From Bacillota bacterium (lineage in GTDB: Bacteria; Bacillota; Clostridia; Christensenellales; Aristaeellaceae), in contig JAEZIN010000029.1 in assembly GCA_023436585.1 (NCBI GenBank), forward strand, positions 186,001 to 250,000: a stretch of DNA of 64,000 nt. Reading direction: 5' to 3'. The notes beneath the pieces are model-generated. The model was not told the DNA's origin and did no database searches. It was given only the letters and a program-made list of their open reading frames with translations. Shown in pieces: positions 51,652 to 60,990 of this stretch. Every line of letters begins with the position of its first letter. Within the stretch, counting starts at the first letter, position 1. Made by a program: the position numbers and the translations under genes.

Positions 51652-53196
51652 CTACTTTAACGCGACGGCCAGGCCCAATAAAAGCTCCGACTCCTCCTTG
51701 GTGATGGGGCTGTCTTTCGTGAGAGAGAAGGACAGGACATGGGAGTCCATGCTCCAGTAATATTGCTCGTATACCTGCTCCTGCGTGGTGGTGTGCACGG
51801 TGGGCAGATCCAGGGGTCCATCGGCGATGACGCTGAAACCAGTTAGACCCAGGTCGTTCATGCTTTCAGTGGAGCTGTCGCAAATTTCCTGCAGTTCCTC
51901 CTTGGTATAGCCCTGGGTCAGGGTTACTTCCGCGGTGATTTCCTCATAGGCGGCGCTGGAGATGCCAAAGTATTTGGCTGAGCCGTCCAGGGCATACAGG
52001 AAAACGCTCCGCCCATTGGCGGTATCCTCGGTGACATCCACCCCGTAACCCTTGGGAATGCGGATATCGATGACCTTTGTGGCAAGGGGGAAATGCAGCA
52101 TATCCCCCTCCCAGGTGACGGGCACGGCAGGAAGCCAATCCGGCAGGACTTCCGTCCCATTGAGCAGCTGGCGCATGGCCGCCTGCTGCAATGCATCCAC
52201 CCAGTCGGGATGGATAAACTTGGCGTAGGGGAATACGCTGGCGTACAAGGCCCAGCCGTCCCGCAGACCCAGCAGGTGGCTCATGGTTCCGCCGCTGGTG
52301 TAAGAAAGGACGGGCATATTCTCTGGAAAATCATCCATTACGGCAAGGGAATCCTTGTCATAGGCGGAACCGGCGCCGGGCATATTCAGCGCCTCTTCCT
52401 TTTTCTCCTTAGAGAGCGTCAAAACGGTGTTGCCCTTGTAGGCCTCATCCCTGACAGCGAAAAGCTGCAGCACGGAAAATTGCGCGCCTGGCCTTTTCGG
52501 GCACAGGGAAAAATGCAGGAAATCGGGGGAGTCGGTGAGGAGGGTGATGAACATGGAATCGGGAGCGGTCAGGGTGATGGCACTCCCCGGCAGGGTATAG
52601 CTTTTGTAGTGCTTGGATATTCCCTCCGGCGCGACGGCGCTTAAAAGCATGTTCTCCTGGGCGGAGGCGGCTTCCATGGATAAAGAGATGCCGCCGTCCG
52701 GGCGGGTGGCCATGGCGTTGAGCACCCATCCGTCCTTGAGGGCCAGAAGATGCTCGGAAAACAGGTCTTCCGACTCCTCCTTCACCCGGAGTACCCGCTG
52801 GCCGGGAATCAGATCATCCACAGCCTCATAATCAAGGGATGCGCCTTTGGAAGAGATCGTATCAAGCATGATTCTTATGCCGGCCTCATCCATGTCCAGG
52901 ATGGACATGCCATTGAGATTCTCGTTTTTCAGGGCGAAGAAGGAGAAATACGTATCAGGGAAATCGGCCATGCCGATGCCCAGCGCTTTTTGATATATGT
53001 TGTCCAGCAAAACCTGGAGCTGGTCATCCAACCTGAGCGGGATCGACACATCCACACCGGGAAAGTAGTACCAGTAGGAATTGTAGTCCGAATCCTCCAA
53101 AGGTGTGATGCTGGTTTCGCCGGCCATGGCACCAAGAGGGAACATAAGGCACAGGCAGGCAAGCAGGGAGAGCAGGAAACGGGCAGAACGTTTCAT
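51652..53196 (-). CDS. Secreted protein of unknown function
   Basis: A 514-residue protein, not recognised. The signal peptide is basic start plus FLLSLLACLCLMFPLGAMA, with a likely cut after AMA. The mature part is acidic with many short beta-strand-like stretches. Two regions of similar layout (PLRLDDQLQVLLDN..., VIDIRIPKGYGVDVTEDTAN...) suggest two or three copies of a domain that each begin with a low-charge strand and end with a helix. No catalytic motif is visible. It is a single gene with terminator. Confidence 0.7.
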   Translation of the reverse strand: MKRSARFLLSLLACLCLMFPLGAMAGETSITPLEDSDYNSYWYYFPGVDVSIPLRLDDQLQVLLDNIYQKALGIGMADFPDTYFSFFALKNENLNGMSILDMDEAGIRIMLDTISSKGASLDYEAVDDLIPGQRVLRVKEESEDLFSEHLLALKDGWVLNAMATRPDGGISLSMEAASAQENMLLSAVAPEGISKHYKSYTLPGSAITLTAPDSMFITLLTDSPDFLHFSLCPKRPGAQFSVLQLFAVRDEAYKGNTVLTLSKEKKEEALNMPGAGSAYDKDSLAVMDDFPENMPVLSYTSGGTMSHLLGLRDGWALYASVFPYAKFIHPDWVDALQQAAMRQLLNGTEVLPDWLPAVPVTWEGDMLHFPLATKVIDIRIPKGYGVDVTEDTANGRSVFLYALDGSAKYFGISSAAYEEITAEVTLTQGYTKEELQEICDSSTESMNDLGLTGFSVIADGPLDLPTVHTTTQEQVYEQYYWSMDSHVLSFSLTKDSPITKEESELLLGLAVALK

Positions 53197-53315
53197 GGGC
53201 TTTCCTTCCTTTCTGAGGTGTCGGCGGGGAGGGGCGTATAGCGCAGGAACCCTGCCTGTCAGAATAACGTTTTACGCTGGAAAATTCCTCCCAGCATCCC
53301 ACAAAAAGGGGCAAA

Positions 53316-54167
53316 TCAATCCAAAGCCAGAGACAGGTAGGGCGGCGTGCCGGATAACGCGGGTTCCGGGATCAGCCATTTGATCATGCCAAAGGGCAGC
53401 GTATCCGCGCCGGGAAGGCTGCTTTCGGGCAGGCGGACCTGATAGGCTTTCGCGTTCAGCGCCCTGTGCAGCACGGATAGGGCTGTGGATATATCCATGT
53501 TCACAAGGGCCAGCTCCCGGACAAATACCGTATCCCCCTGCCGTTCCCAGGCGGCGCAGCCTTCTCCCTTTCCGGATATCAAATGCAGGGCGCCCCCCTC
53601 CTGGCTAAGAGGGAAAACGGCATATTGAACGGACCTTTCATCCCAGCAGGCATACAGCCGGCTTGAGGCAAAGGCCCTGTCCCGAAGGCGCGTGTATTCT
53701 GCAGCCGAACAGGATGCAAACCGCCCATTATCGGGAAATGCCGGCAAAAAACCGGCATCCATGCGGATAACATCCAGCGAAAAAGCGGTTTTGTAGCCGC
53801 GCTTTTGGTAGAAATCAAAAAGGCTGGGGGAGGCGGGCACCAAAATGGCCGCCGCTTCCCCCAGGCTTTTCATGATTTCATGGGCGCTGTCCAAAAGTCG
53901 GGTGCTGACCCCCTGGTTCCGGTACGGTATGGCGGTTGCCACCGCGTAGATGTACCGGGCGTTTAGGGACCGGCCGGGGGACAGCAAACGCAAAGGCAGC
54001 ATGGTGAGCATGCCGGCGATGTCCCCGCCGATGACTTCCACCAGCATGTTTTCATCCCGGTGGCGGCGAAGAAAATAATCCTCCACCATGTCGGGGGAAT
54101 CGCCGAATATATCGCTCCACAGCCTTTTCAAAAGCGCATGGTCGCTGCCTGACGCAAACCGGATCAT
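53316..54167 (-). CDS. GNAT family N-acetyltransferase
   Basis: A 283-residue protein with an N-terminal GNAT domain (IYAVATAIPYRNQGVSTRLL gives the acetyl-CoA loop; LVPASPSLFDFYQKRGYKTA the end of the fold) and a C-terminal half of about 130 residues that is sterol-carrier-like in predicted layout, as in Eis-type acetyltransferases. It overlaps the DUF2156 gene by four bases (ATGA). The pair is common in Clostridia; a shared role in modifying lipids, peptides or tRNA-derived substrates has not been shown. Confidence 0.85.
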   Translation of the reverse strand: MIRFASGSDHALLKRLWSDIFGDSPDMVEDYFLRRHRDENMLVEVIGGDIAGMLTMLPLRLLSPGRSLNARYIYAVATAIPYRNQGVSTRLLDSAHEIMKSLGEAAAILVPASPSLFDFYQKRGYKTAFSLDVIRMDAGFLPAFPDNGRFASCSAAEYTRLRDRAFASSRLYACWDERSVQYAVFPLSQEGGALHLISGKGEGCAAWERQGDTVFVRELALVNMDISTALSVLHRALNAKAYQVRLPESSLPGADTLPFGMIKWLIPEPALSGTPPYLSLALD

Positions 54168-55072
54168 GATATCAAACTTGTCTCCTTTAATGTCGCAATG
54201 TATTTTTCCACCAGCCTGTGGGGATTGTAGGACAGCTTCGCCTGCCGAAGGCCCGGCACGCCGGCGTCTTCCTCCCGGTTGACGTAAGCGTAATCCAGGC
54301 AGTTATTAAGTACGAACTGCTGATTGATCATAGGATAGGCACCCTGCACGTCGGAATACGCCTTTTCAAAATGAACAAGGAACGTGTTTTCATTCAGCGG
54401 GTCGCCAATGGAAAAGGCCACCACCCGCCCCTCCGCCCGGATCAGGCCGCCCGACAGCCTCAGCTCCGAAAAGTGGCGGAAGGCCTGCTCCACCGCGCAG
54501 TATTCGTCTGTGAGGCCGGAATCTTCCATGCAGCCGGCTTGCAGGCACCAGGCCAGGTTCATCTGCCGGGCATCATCGATGTTTTGCTCGGAAAGCTTTT
54601 CGTACTGCCAGGTGGGATGATTGTCTGTAAAGCGGTGGATGTGGTTGCGCTTGGCGGCAAGCTTTTTGCCGGAAAGCGTGGCCAGGCTTTGCGTTTCATA
54701 GATGTAGTCCGCCCCGTCGCGCCAAAGCTCAAATTCAAACTTTCCAGGATACATGGCCTCCAGCTTGGCCTTGTCCCCGGGGAGAACCGTGTTGAAAATG
54801 AGGGGGATGTTAAGCTCCCTTACCTCCTCCGCCAGTGTTTCGATCACCTTGTTCAGCGGTCCCTGCCCGACGGGAAACAGGTAGGTGGGCTTTTTCGGTT
54901 CGGATAGTATGATCAGGTAGTCGTCCATGCGGGCGGCCCTGAACTGGTAAATGTGCCGCCATAGAAAGGTGGTGGTAAAGCTGTATTCCAGCGAGCCCCG
55001 CTCGCCCATGGCAAAGAGGCGGTCCATCCACTCCCTGTCATCAAGCGCTACTTCCTTGTAGTCCAGTTTCAA
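54164..55072 (-). CDS. DUF2156 (lysylphosphatidylglycerol synthase-like) protein
   Basis: A 302-residue soluble protein with the two-GNAT fold of the C-terminal domain of MprF (PF09924/DUF2156). Seen are GSLEYSFTTTFLWRHIYQFR, LSGKKLAAKRNHIHRF (the K-K-R-N-H run typical of the family) and NTFLVHFEKAYSDVQGAYPM. The family transfers amino acids from aminoacyl-tRNA. There is no membrane flippase part. The open frame goes to 55114, but the promoter -10 box lies at 55123-55128, so that start would have almost no leader; TTG at 55072 behind AAAGAGG matches family starts better. Confidence 0.82.
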   Translation of the reverse strand: MKLDYKEVALDDREWMDRLFAMGERGSLEYSFTTTFLWRHIYQFRAARMDDYLIILSEPKKPTYLFPVGQGPLNKVIETLAEEVRELNIPLIFNTVLPGDKAKLEAMYPGKFEFELWRDGADYIYETQSLATLSGKKLAAKRNHIHRFTDNHPTWQYEKLSEQNIDDARQMNLAWCLQAGCMEDSGLTDEYCAVEQAFRHFSELRLSGGLIRAEGRVVAFSIGDPLNENTFLVHFEKAYSDVQGAYPMINQQFVLNNCLDYAYVNREEDAGVPGLRQAKLSYNPHRLVEKYIATLKETSLIS

Positions 55073-55122
55073 GCACCGAGGACCTCTTTTCGTGATTATT
55101 TGGATGGAAATCAAACACTCCT

Positions 55123-55131
55123 ATTATACCA
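55123..55131 (-). promoter_or_regulatory. Extended -10 promoter of the DUF2156-GNAT operon
   Basis: TGGTATAAT on the minus strand, a perfect extended -10; a weak TTTCTT lies 17 bases upstream of the hexamer. Confidence 0.7.
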
Positions 55132-55164
55132 GAAAGACCCATTACAAGAAACGGGGTGGAACGT

Positions 55165-55196
55165 AAAAAAATGCCCGGGATGTGTGCACCCGGGCA
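55165..55196 (-). terminator. Terminator of the GH9 gene
   Basis: Stem TGCCCGGG/CCCGGGCA with a 9-base loop and, reading leftward, seven T residues. Confidence 0.9.
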
Positions 55197-55201
55197 AAGA
55201 G

Positions 55202-57454
55202 CTATTTCATCAAAAGTGCCATGGTATAGGCAAGCGGGGAGTTCCAGTAGATGGCCACCTCATTGGTGGAATAGCTCTGTTCGTTGTCCGTGTAGCACTT
55301 GGCGGGAGGCAGGCCACTCAGCACCGCTTTTGCATAAGGGTCATTCAGACCGGCGTTGGGGCCGCCTGCCAGCATGCCGGGCACCGTCTGCTTTGTATAC
55401 TGGCTTGGCCGGTGGTGGGTACCGGTGGGAGACAAGGCGCCGTGCCCTGTGATGTAGCTGTAGCCCGTGGGGTTGGCGCCCATCAGGTAATGCAGGTGCT
55501 GCCAGGCCGCACTAAGGTACGCTTCTTCTTTTTCGGGATCAAGCTGTGCGGCCAGCAGCAGGTGCATGGCGTGATTGGCCACCGACATGTTGCTGCCCCA
55601 GGGATAATCCATCCCAAGGGTATTTCTGTATCCGTCCTTTTGAGACAGGGCCATCAGTTCCTCTGCTTCCTTGAGCACTGTGGCCTTCACCTGATCCAGG
55701 GTGGAAGACGCCGCCTTTTGGGCCATGGAGAGATACGCCATGTGGCCGTAAGCGCCCACGTCCATCCAGCCAAAGCCGGTCAATTTTCCGGCGGAGATCA
55801 TGCTGGCGGCAGCTGCCCCGTATTCCTCCCGGCCGGTGGCATGGTACAGCTCGCAGGCCGCCCAATAGCGCTCATCCGTATCGGTGGTGTCGCCATATTC
55901 TCCGGTGACGATGCCGGGCGGGTTATGGAATCCGCCGTTTTCGTTGGGGTGGATGTTCAGGTACTGCCAGGCCTTTTCCGAGGCCGCGAGGCAGGCATCC
56001 GAAAAGGCGCCGTCCGTATTCTTATAAATGCGGGAAGCCAGCGCCATGACAGCGGCAAAATCCCCGGTGGCGGTTGTGGAGACAGGGCACAAAATCAGCG
56101 GTGCCGTTTCCATTTCGGGCATCACAGTGCCGGGGAAGCTTTCGCAGGTGACCTTATGGTACACGCCGCCCGTCTTTTCATCCTGCATTTTCAGCATCCA
56201 GTTTAGTTCATAGCGGACTTCGTCCAGCACATCCGGGATGCCGTTCCCGCTTTCTGGGATATCAAAATCGTCGCCGAACAGGGTGGGGCTTACCTCATAG
56301 GCCAGCAGGAGATCGGCGGCCGCCTTGGCCCCGGGCACCACGTAGCGGCCGTAGTCGCCGGCATCGTGCCAGCCGCCTGAAACGTCCTTTGTTTCTGTGG
56401 TCCCGTATACGGTAGCCAAGCCCGTGTGGCAGGCGTCATGGGCAAAAACGCCGGCCTGATTTTTATGAAGGCTTATGCCGCAGCGCTGATAGTAGAAAAA
56501 ACGGACCACATCCCGGAAGCTGCCGTCATAGACATTTTCACCCACCGCAAAAGGAACGGATTCCTGCCCGTTTGCCTGCAGGCGGTAGGTTCCCGGGGCG
56601 GTGAGGGCGGAAAAGTCGCCGAAGGATACCGTATCGCCGGAGGCCGGGTCATCCATGGGTGCGGACAGCTGGCCTGAATAAACGGTCTTTCCTACCTCAT
56701 CCACGACATCAAACGCCGTGCCCAACAGCTGGCCTGAATAAACGGTCTTTCCGCCCTCATCCACGACATCAAACACCGTTCCCAGGGCCTTGTTCCGGAA
56801 GAACGCCACCTTTTCACCTTGCGGCAGGTAGCCTGTCTGGTTCACGAGAATGGCCTGCTCCGCTTGTGCCGCATCCGCCTGTTTTACATTGGCGCTGTCC
56901 AATAGTATCAGTTCCACGTTTTCAAAAGTCAGAGTATGGGCTTCAAGGGGTTGTGCATCGTTGGGCGTGCCGCAGTTGAAGCACAGCCTTGGTGCAGGAT
57001 CGGTCTTTTCCCCCATCCCAAAATCAATCGACATCCACGTTATCACCTCAGCCTCCAATGCAATCTCATCCTGGATGTAGCCCCGGTAATCGCCCCCGTT
57101 CAACTGGATGCGGACTGTGATCTGCCGGGGGATGGAGGAAGTCACGGTGAAGGCAAGGCGGTACTTACCGCCCATATCCAGCTTGAAGCCGTCGTAATAC
57201 AGCTGAACAGCGTAGTCCAGCTTCCCTGAGTTGGTGATGGCAAGTACGCCTTTTTGGCTGTCAGGCGCGAAAGTGGCCTGGCCGCCGGATTCCAGATAGA
57301 CGCCCCAACCGGCACTGCCCTTGGAAAAATTACCGTTGGCCAGCAGGTTATCCCCCTGCGCCAGGGCGGGCACAGCTAAAAGGAGTAGGATGACCGCAAG
57401 GATCAGGGCAAGCGGCAGCAGGCCCGGGCGCTTTGTTTTTGTCAACACAGGCAT
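55202..57454 (-). CDS. Glycoside hydrolase family 9 endoglucanase, secreted
   Basis: A 750-residue exported cellulase-type enzyme. A signal peptide (LALILAVILLLLAVPALA) is followed by a CBM4/9-like carbohydrate module (about 36-187), a CelD N-terminal Ig-like domain (about 201-305) and the GH9 (alpha/alpha)6 barrel (about 310-750). The catalytic Asp pair is in GGWHDAGDYGRYV (about 360-372), the His-Arg block in GTHHRPSQYT, and the acid Glu in DNEQSYSTNEVAIYW (about Glu 732). No dockerin or sortase signal is present, so it acts freely. A 20-residue tandem duplication sits in the Ig-like domain. The promoter overlaps a LacI-type palindrome. Confidence 0.95.
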   Translation of the reverse strand: MPVLTKTKRPGLLPLALILAVILLLLAVPALAQGDNLLANGNFSKGSAGWGVYLESGGQATFAPDSQKGVLAITNSGKLDYAVQLYYDGFKLDMGGKYRLAFTVTSSIPRQITVRIQLNGGDYRGYIQDEIALEAEVITWMSIDFGMGEKTDPAPRLCFNCGTPNDAQPLEAHTLTFENVELILLDSANVKQADAAQAEQAILVNQTGYLPQGEKVAFFRNKALGTVFDVVDEGGKTVYSGQLLGTAFDVVDEVGKTVYSGQLSAPMDDPASGDTVSFGDFSALTAPGTYRLQANGQESVPFAVGENVYDGSFRDVVRFFYYQRCGISLHKNQAGVFAHDACHTGLATVYGTTETKDVSGGWHDAGDYGRYVVPGAKAAADLLLAYEVSPTLFGDDFDIPESGNGIPDVLDEVRYELNWMLKMQDEKTGGVYHKVTCESFPGTVMPEMETAPLILCPVSTTATGDFAAVMALASRIYKNTDGAFSDACLAASEKAWQYLNIHPNENGGFHNPPGIVTGEYGDTTDTDERYWAACELYHATGREEYGAAAASMISAGKLTGFGWMDVGAYGHMAYLSMAQKAASSTLDQVKATVLKEAEELMALSQKDGYRNTLGMDYPWGSNMSVANHAMHLLLAAQLDPEKEEAYLSAAWQHLHYLMGANPTGYSYITGHGALSPTGTHHRPSQYTKQTVPGMLAGGPNAGLNDPYAKAVLSGLPPAKCYTDNEQSYSTNEVAIYWNSPLAYTMALLMK
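56663..56782. repeat. 60-bp tandem duplication within the GH9 gene
   Basis: Two adjacent 60-bp copies encode GTVFDVVDEGGKTVYSGQLL and GTAFDVVDEVGKTVYSGQLS, with only a few base differences. Confidence 0.9.
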
Positions 57455-57505
57455 TTCCCCTCCTATGCAATAAAATGTTTTATCGTCTCACAATCTTCTG
57501 CTCCC

Positions 57506-57534
57506 ATTATATAGGAAGTGTTAAAGCGCTTCAA
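57506..57534 (-). promoter_or_regulatory. Promoter of the GH9 gene with LacI-type operator
   Basis: TTGAAG (57534-57529), 17-base spacer, TATAAT (57511-57506) on the minus strand. The -35 is embedded in TTGAAGCGCTTTAA (57534-57521), a LacI/CcpA-type palindrome centred on AAGCGCTT. Confidence 0.75.
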
Positions 57535-57869
57535 TCGTTTTCGGAATTTTCGTATTTTGCTTGTGGGTGGAAATGCGCACGAACAAGGTGACTTCCCAGC
57601 TTTGCGCCGCAGGATTCCCGGACGATGAGCGTGTTCTCCATCAGGTGCAGGAAGCTTTGCCCCTCCTGCCAGTTGAGCAGGTAGGAAACGGCCAGCCGGC
57701 CCAGCTCGCTGATGCGAAGGTCCAAGGTCGTCAGCGGCGGGTGGGTGTAGGCGGAGAAAAACTGGTCGTTGCAGCCCACCACCGCCATATCCTCCGGTAC
57801 GCGGATATTCATACGGTCCAGCTGGCGATGCGTGCCCATGGCTACAAGATCATTGAAGGCGATGATTTC
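57531..57869 (-). pseudogene. LacI family regulator, C-terminal fragment
   Basis: Only the last 112 codons remain, reading from a stop at 57870-57872: IIAFNDLVAMGTHRQLDRMN, then IRVPEDMAVVGCND, PPLTTLDLRISELGRLAVSY and a tail of about 30 residues. This is the end of a LacI-family sensor domain. The DNA-binding domain and most of the sensor, about 230 codons, are missing. The break coincides with the sudden change to A+T-rich DNA. It could in principle be translated from an internal ATG (57839), but would not bind DNA. Confidence 0.85.
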
Positions 57870-57880
57870 TTAAATAAAAT

Positions 57881-57909
57881 TTGCATTTAAATAATTTATA
57901 TGGTAATAT
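57881..57909 (+). promoter_or_regulatory. Promoter of the InlB-repeat gene
   Basis: TTGCAT (57881-57886), 17-base spacer, TAATAT (57904-57909). It lies about 10 bases inside the A+T-rich segment. Confidence 0.65.
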
Positions 57910-57932
57910 TAACAAAAAATGGAGATTGCGTT

Positions 57933-60900
57933 ATGAATAAAATCAAATCAATCTTGTCGTTGCTGCTTGTCCTCTCCATCATATTTAGTCAGTCCATCGC
58001 CCTTGCTGGGAGTACCGAAGTAACGCTCACCTTTAGTGCCAATGGCGGCAGTGGAGTGCCTTCCACGCAGTATGCTGAAATTGGTGAAACCATAACGATA
58101 CCATCAAGCCCCAGGCCTTCCAGAACAGGATACTCATTCAAGGGTTACTCAACAAGCAGTACCGCCACATCTGCCTCCTACCAGCCAGGCGGTAGTATCA
58201 AAATGAATTCCAACAGAAAACTTTATGCAGTATGGTCGATCAATCGATATACCTTCACCTTTAACGCTAATGGCGGTTACGGTGCGCCTTCCAGCATATC
58301 TGGAGACTATAATTCAACCGTTACGATTCCCGTCGTTGTACCCCAAAGAACAGGGTATAATTTCCAGGGATGGGGAACCTCCAGCACTACCACTACTGTT
58401 TCCTACACCATTGGTGGAAACTACACAATCACTTCCAGCAAAACACTGTATGCTGTCTGGGTGGCCAAGCCCATCTGTACATTATCCTTTAGTGCCAATG
58501 GCGGAAGTGGTGCGCCCCCCAGTATTCAGGATTATCAAGGCGCGTCCGTACCAATTCCCAGCTCTTCAATAAATAGAACCGGTTATTCTTTCCTGGGGTG
58601 GAGCACCAGCAGCACCGCCACGGCCGCCACCTATAGAACAAACGACAATTTTCCGCTGCTGTGTGATCAAACGCTGTATGCGGTATGGTCGATCAATCGA
58701 TATACCTTCACCTTTGACGCCAACGGCGGTTACGGTGCGCCTTCTAGCATATCTGGAGACTATAATTCAACCGTTACGATTCCCGTCGTTGTACCCCAAA
58801 GAACAGGGTATAATTTCCAGGGATGGGGAACCTCCAGCACTAACACTACTGTTTCCTACACCATCGGTGGAAACTACACAATCACTTCCAGCAAAACGCT
58901 GTATGCTGTCTGGGTGGCCAAGCCCATCTGTACATTATCCTTTAGTGCCAATGGCGGCAGTGGTGCGCCTCCCAGTATTCAAGATTATCAAGGCGCGTCC
59001 GTGCCGATTCCCAGCTCTTCAATAAATAGAACCGGTTATTCTTTCCTGGGGTGGAGCACTAGCAGCACCGCCACTGCCGCCACCTATAGAACAAACGACA
59101 ATTTTCCGCTGTTGTGTGATCAAACGCTGTATGCGATATGGTCAATCAAGAGATATGAATTTTCGTTTGACGCCAATGGCGGTTTCGGCGCGCCTCCCAG
59201 TGTATATGGGGACTATAACACAAGTGTTATGATTCCTATTGTTGTACCCCAAAGAGATGGGTATACATTCGAAGGTTGGGGAACTGATACTAGTACTGCC
59301 ACCTACTTTATTGGCACATACTACACAATCACTTCCAGCCTAAAGCTGTATGCCGTTTGGAAGGTCAGACCAAAGTGCACATTATCATTTGATTACAACG
59401 GCGGAAGTATTGGGCCTTCAAGCATCATTGAGTATCGTGGCCAGCCCATCTCACTGCCCAATGAACTACCAGTATTCGAGGGTCAAAGTATTTTTTATCA
59501 GTATATTTTTACGGGTTGGTCTGAATCAAGAGACAATTCTACCAATAAACTTTTCCAGCCTGGCCAGATGTATGTTATGGTATCTGATACAATTCTTTAT
59601 GCGATCTGGCGGAAACCTCGAATGATCTATCATCTGGATGGAGGAAGAATCAAAGAACCTGATAACGGCTACTATATTGGTGAAGATACTTTCGTAATTG
59701 AACAAGATGATCAAGTGACCTACCACGTAAAAGATGCGGAGAAACTGGGTTACTACGTAATGGGCTATTACGGTGATGATGGTAATACTTATTTTGTAAA
59801 CTCTGGGTACAATAGTGGGCGCGACGTGAATCTTGAAGTATATTGGGCGGAAGATTCATTCGATATTATATATACGGGTGGCCAAGGCGGAGTTATTGTT
59901 CAACACAGAATGTTCAATGAAACTTTTAACCTGCCCACTCAGTCATCTAATGAGTATTATGATTTTGCTGGCTGGTTTGATGCGGAAGAAAAAATGTTGT
60001 ATGCAGGGGGCGCACAATATACCTGTAAGGCCCGAAATACTGATTTCAGTGCGCAATGGACACCGAAAGTTTATACAATCGATCTATATACTGATGGTGG
60101 TATTACCAGTAACTATCATTTGGAAAAAACTCCAGGTGAGGCCTTGGCTTTACCTGGGGAAGGCGAAATAACGAAAAGCGGACACAGATTCACTGGGTGG
60201 AAAGATGTAAATGGTCAAATATGTGCATCACCTCTCATAGGTGAATTGCCCCTGGTGGAAGGTGCCGGTACTAGAAAAGCATTGTTATATGCCATGTGGG
60301 ATAAGATTACTGATCTTAGCTACTATCTAGACTATGACGTCTCATTAAGCGGAAAAACAGTCACTGTCAATTACACAACAAAAAACATGAATGTAGGGGA
60401 TACTATCTTGCTTTACCTTGCATTCCCAAATGGTATTGGCAGCCAGAACTTCGCCAGTTTATCTGCAAATGATTCTGGAACAATAATACATACTATACAT
60501 TCGCCTGAACCAGGTGTAGAAACCTACTATGGCTACACCAAGGTGTATGCAACATATGAAAATTATTTTCATGATATACCAATAAGTCCTTATCTGCTGG
60601 TTAGACCATCTACCACTGTAACTTCAGAATATAGAGTAACGCAAGAAGATGTAATTGCTGGGAAGGTGAAAGATATTGCATTTACTATTCTTGCTGATAA
60701 GCTTATAGCTAAAATTGCAGCTGCTGCAGGGAAAATTGCGGCATGTCTGGAAGAAGTGACAAATGTGGCGTTCACCGTAGCAGAAGGCATTGTCGAACTA
60801 CCCAGTCCACCTCCGCTTGTGGCAGGTCAAGTATACTTATACAGCGTTGTATTTAAAAGCGATGGAGTATATATCCATCTCGATGTTGATGGTGTAAGTA

Positions 60901-60950
60901 TTGGGGGCGACGAAAAAATTGCTAGCTATTATAACGGTTCTAACTTTTGA
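57933..60950 (+). CDS. Secreted InlB B-repeat (Flg_new) protein
   Basis: A 1005-residue exported protein. The signal peptide (ILSLLLVLSIIFSQSIALA) is followed by about ten beta-grasp repeats of some 75 residues of the Listeria-Bacteroides InlB type. Each starts like FSANGGSGVPS and ends LYAVW or similar; seven are clear and three degenerate. Residues after about 790 form a different domain (SYYLDYDVSLSGKTVTVNYT) and an alanine-rich helix, then a short beta tail. There is no LPXTG signal, choline repeats or membrane tail. Such repeats occur in adhesins. Codon use and base composition are clearly A+T-richer than all neighbours. ATG at 57933 follows GGAGATTG. Confidence 0.88.
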   Translation: MNKIKSILSLLLVLSIIFSQSIALAGSTEVTLTFSANGGSGVPSTQYAEIGETITIPSSPRPSRTGYSFKGYSTSSTATSASYQPGGSIKMNSNRKLYAVWSINRYTFTFNANGGYGAPSSISGDYNSTVTIPVVVPQRTGYNFQGWGTSSTTTTVSYTIGGNYTITSSKTLYAVWVAKPICTLSFSANGGSGAPPSIQDYQGASVPIPSSSINRTGYSFLGWSTSSTATAATYRTNDNFPLLCDQTLYAVWSINRYTFTFDANGGYGAPSSISGDYNSTVTIPVVVPQRTGYNFQGWGTSSTNTTVSYTIGGNYTITSSKTLYAVWVAKPICTLSFSANGGSGAPPSIQDYQGASVPIPSSSINRTGYSFLGWSTSSTATAATYRTNDNFPLLCDQTLYAIWSIKRYEFSFDANGGFGAPPSVYGDYNTSVMIPIVVPQRDGYTFEGWGTDTSTATYFIGTYYTITSSLKLYAVWKVRPKCTLSFDYNGGSIGPSSIIEYRGQPISLPNELPVFEGQSIFYQYIFTGWSESRDNSTNKLFQPGQMYVMVSDTILYAIWRKPRMIYHLDGGRIKEPDNGYYIGEDTFVIEQDDQVTYHVKDAEKLGYYVMGYYGDDGNTYFVNSGYNSGRDVNLEVYWAEDSFDIIYTGGQGGVIVQHRMFNETFNLPTQSSNEYYDFAGWFDAEEKMLYAGGAQYTCKARNTDFSAQWTPKVYTIDLYTDGGITSNYHLEKTPGEALALPGEGEITKSGHRFTGWKDVNGQICASPLIGELPLVEGAGTRKALLYAMWDKITDLSYYLDYDVSLSGKTVTVNYTTKNMNVGDTILLYLAFPNGIGSQNFASLSANDSGTIIHTIHSPEPGVETYYGYTKVYATYENYFHDIPISPYLLVRPSTTVTSEYRVTQEDVIAGKVKDIAFTILADKLIAKIAAAAGKIAACLEEVTNVAFTVAEGIVELPSPPPLVAGQVYLYSVVFKSDGVYIHLDVDGVSIGGDEKIASYYNGSNF
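58231..59610 (+). repeat. 453-bp repeats inside the InlB-repeat gene
   Basis: Copies start with TATGGTC at 58231, 58684 and 59137, an exact 453-bp period (151 codons, two InlB units each). Copies 1 and 2 are nearly identical; copy 3 is clearly diverged and runs to about 59610. Confidence 0.9.
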
Positions 60951-60986
60951 TTAGAATAATCTGCGATTACATTCTGATTATTCTAA
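60951..60986. repeat. 11-bp perfect inverted repeat after the InlB gene
   Basis: TTAGAATAATC (60951-60961) and GATTATTCTAA (60976-60986) lie directly after the stop codon. Confidence 0.7.
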
Positions 60987-60990
60987 AGAA

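Noticed and set aside
58225..59025. Plus-strand ORFs of 115 and 120 codons inside the InlB-repeat gene
   Set aside because: They are the same alternative frame of the 453-bp repeat appearing twice, without their own start signals.
58231..59610. Regular repeats considered as a CRISPR array
   Set aside because: The period is 453 bp, the repeats are in frame within a gene, and there are no short spacers.
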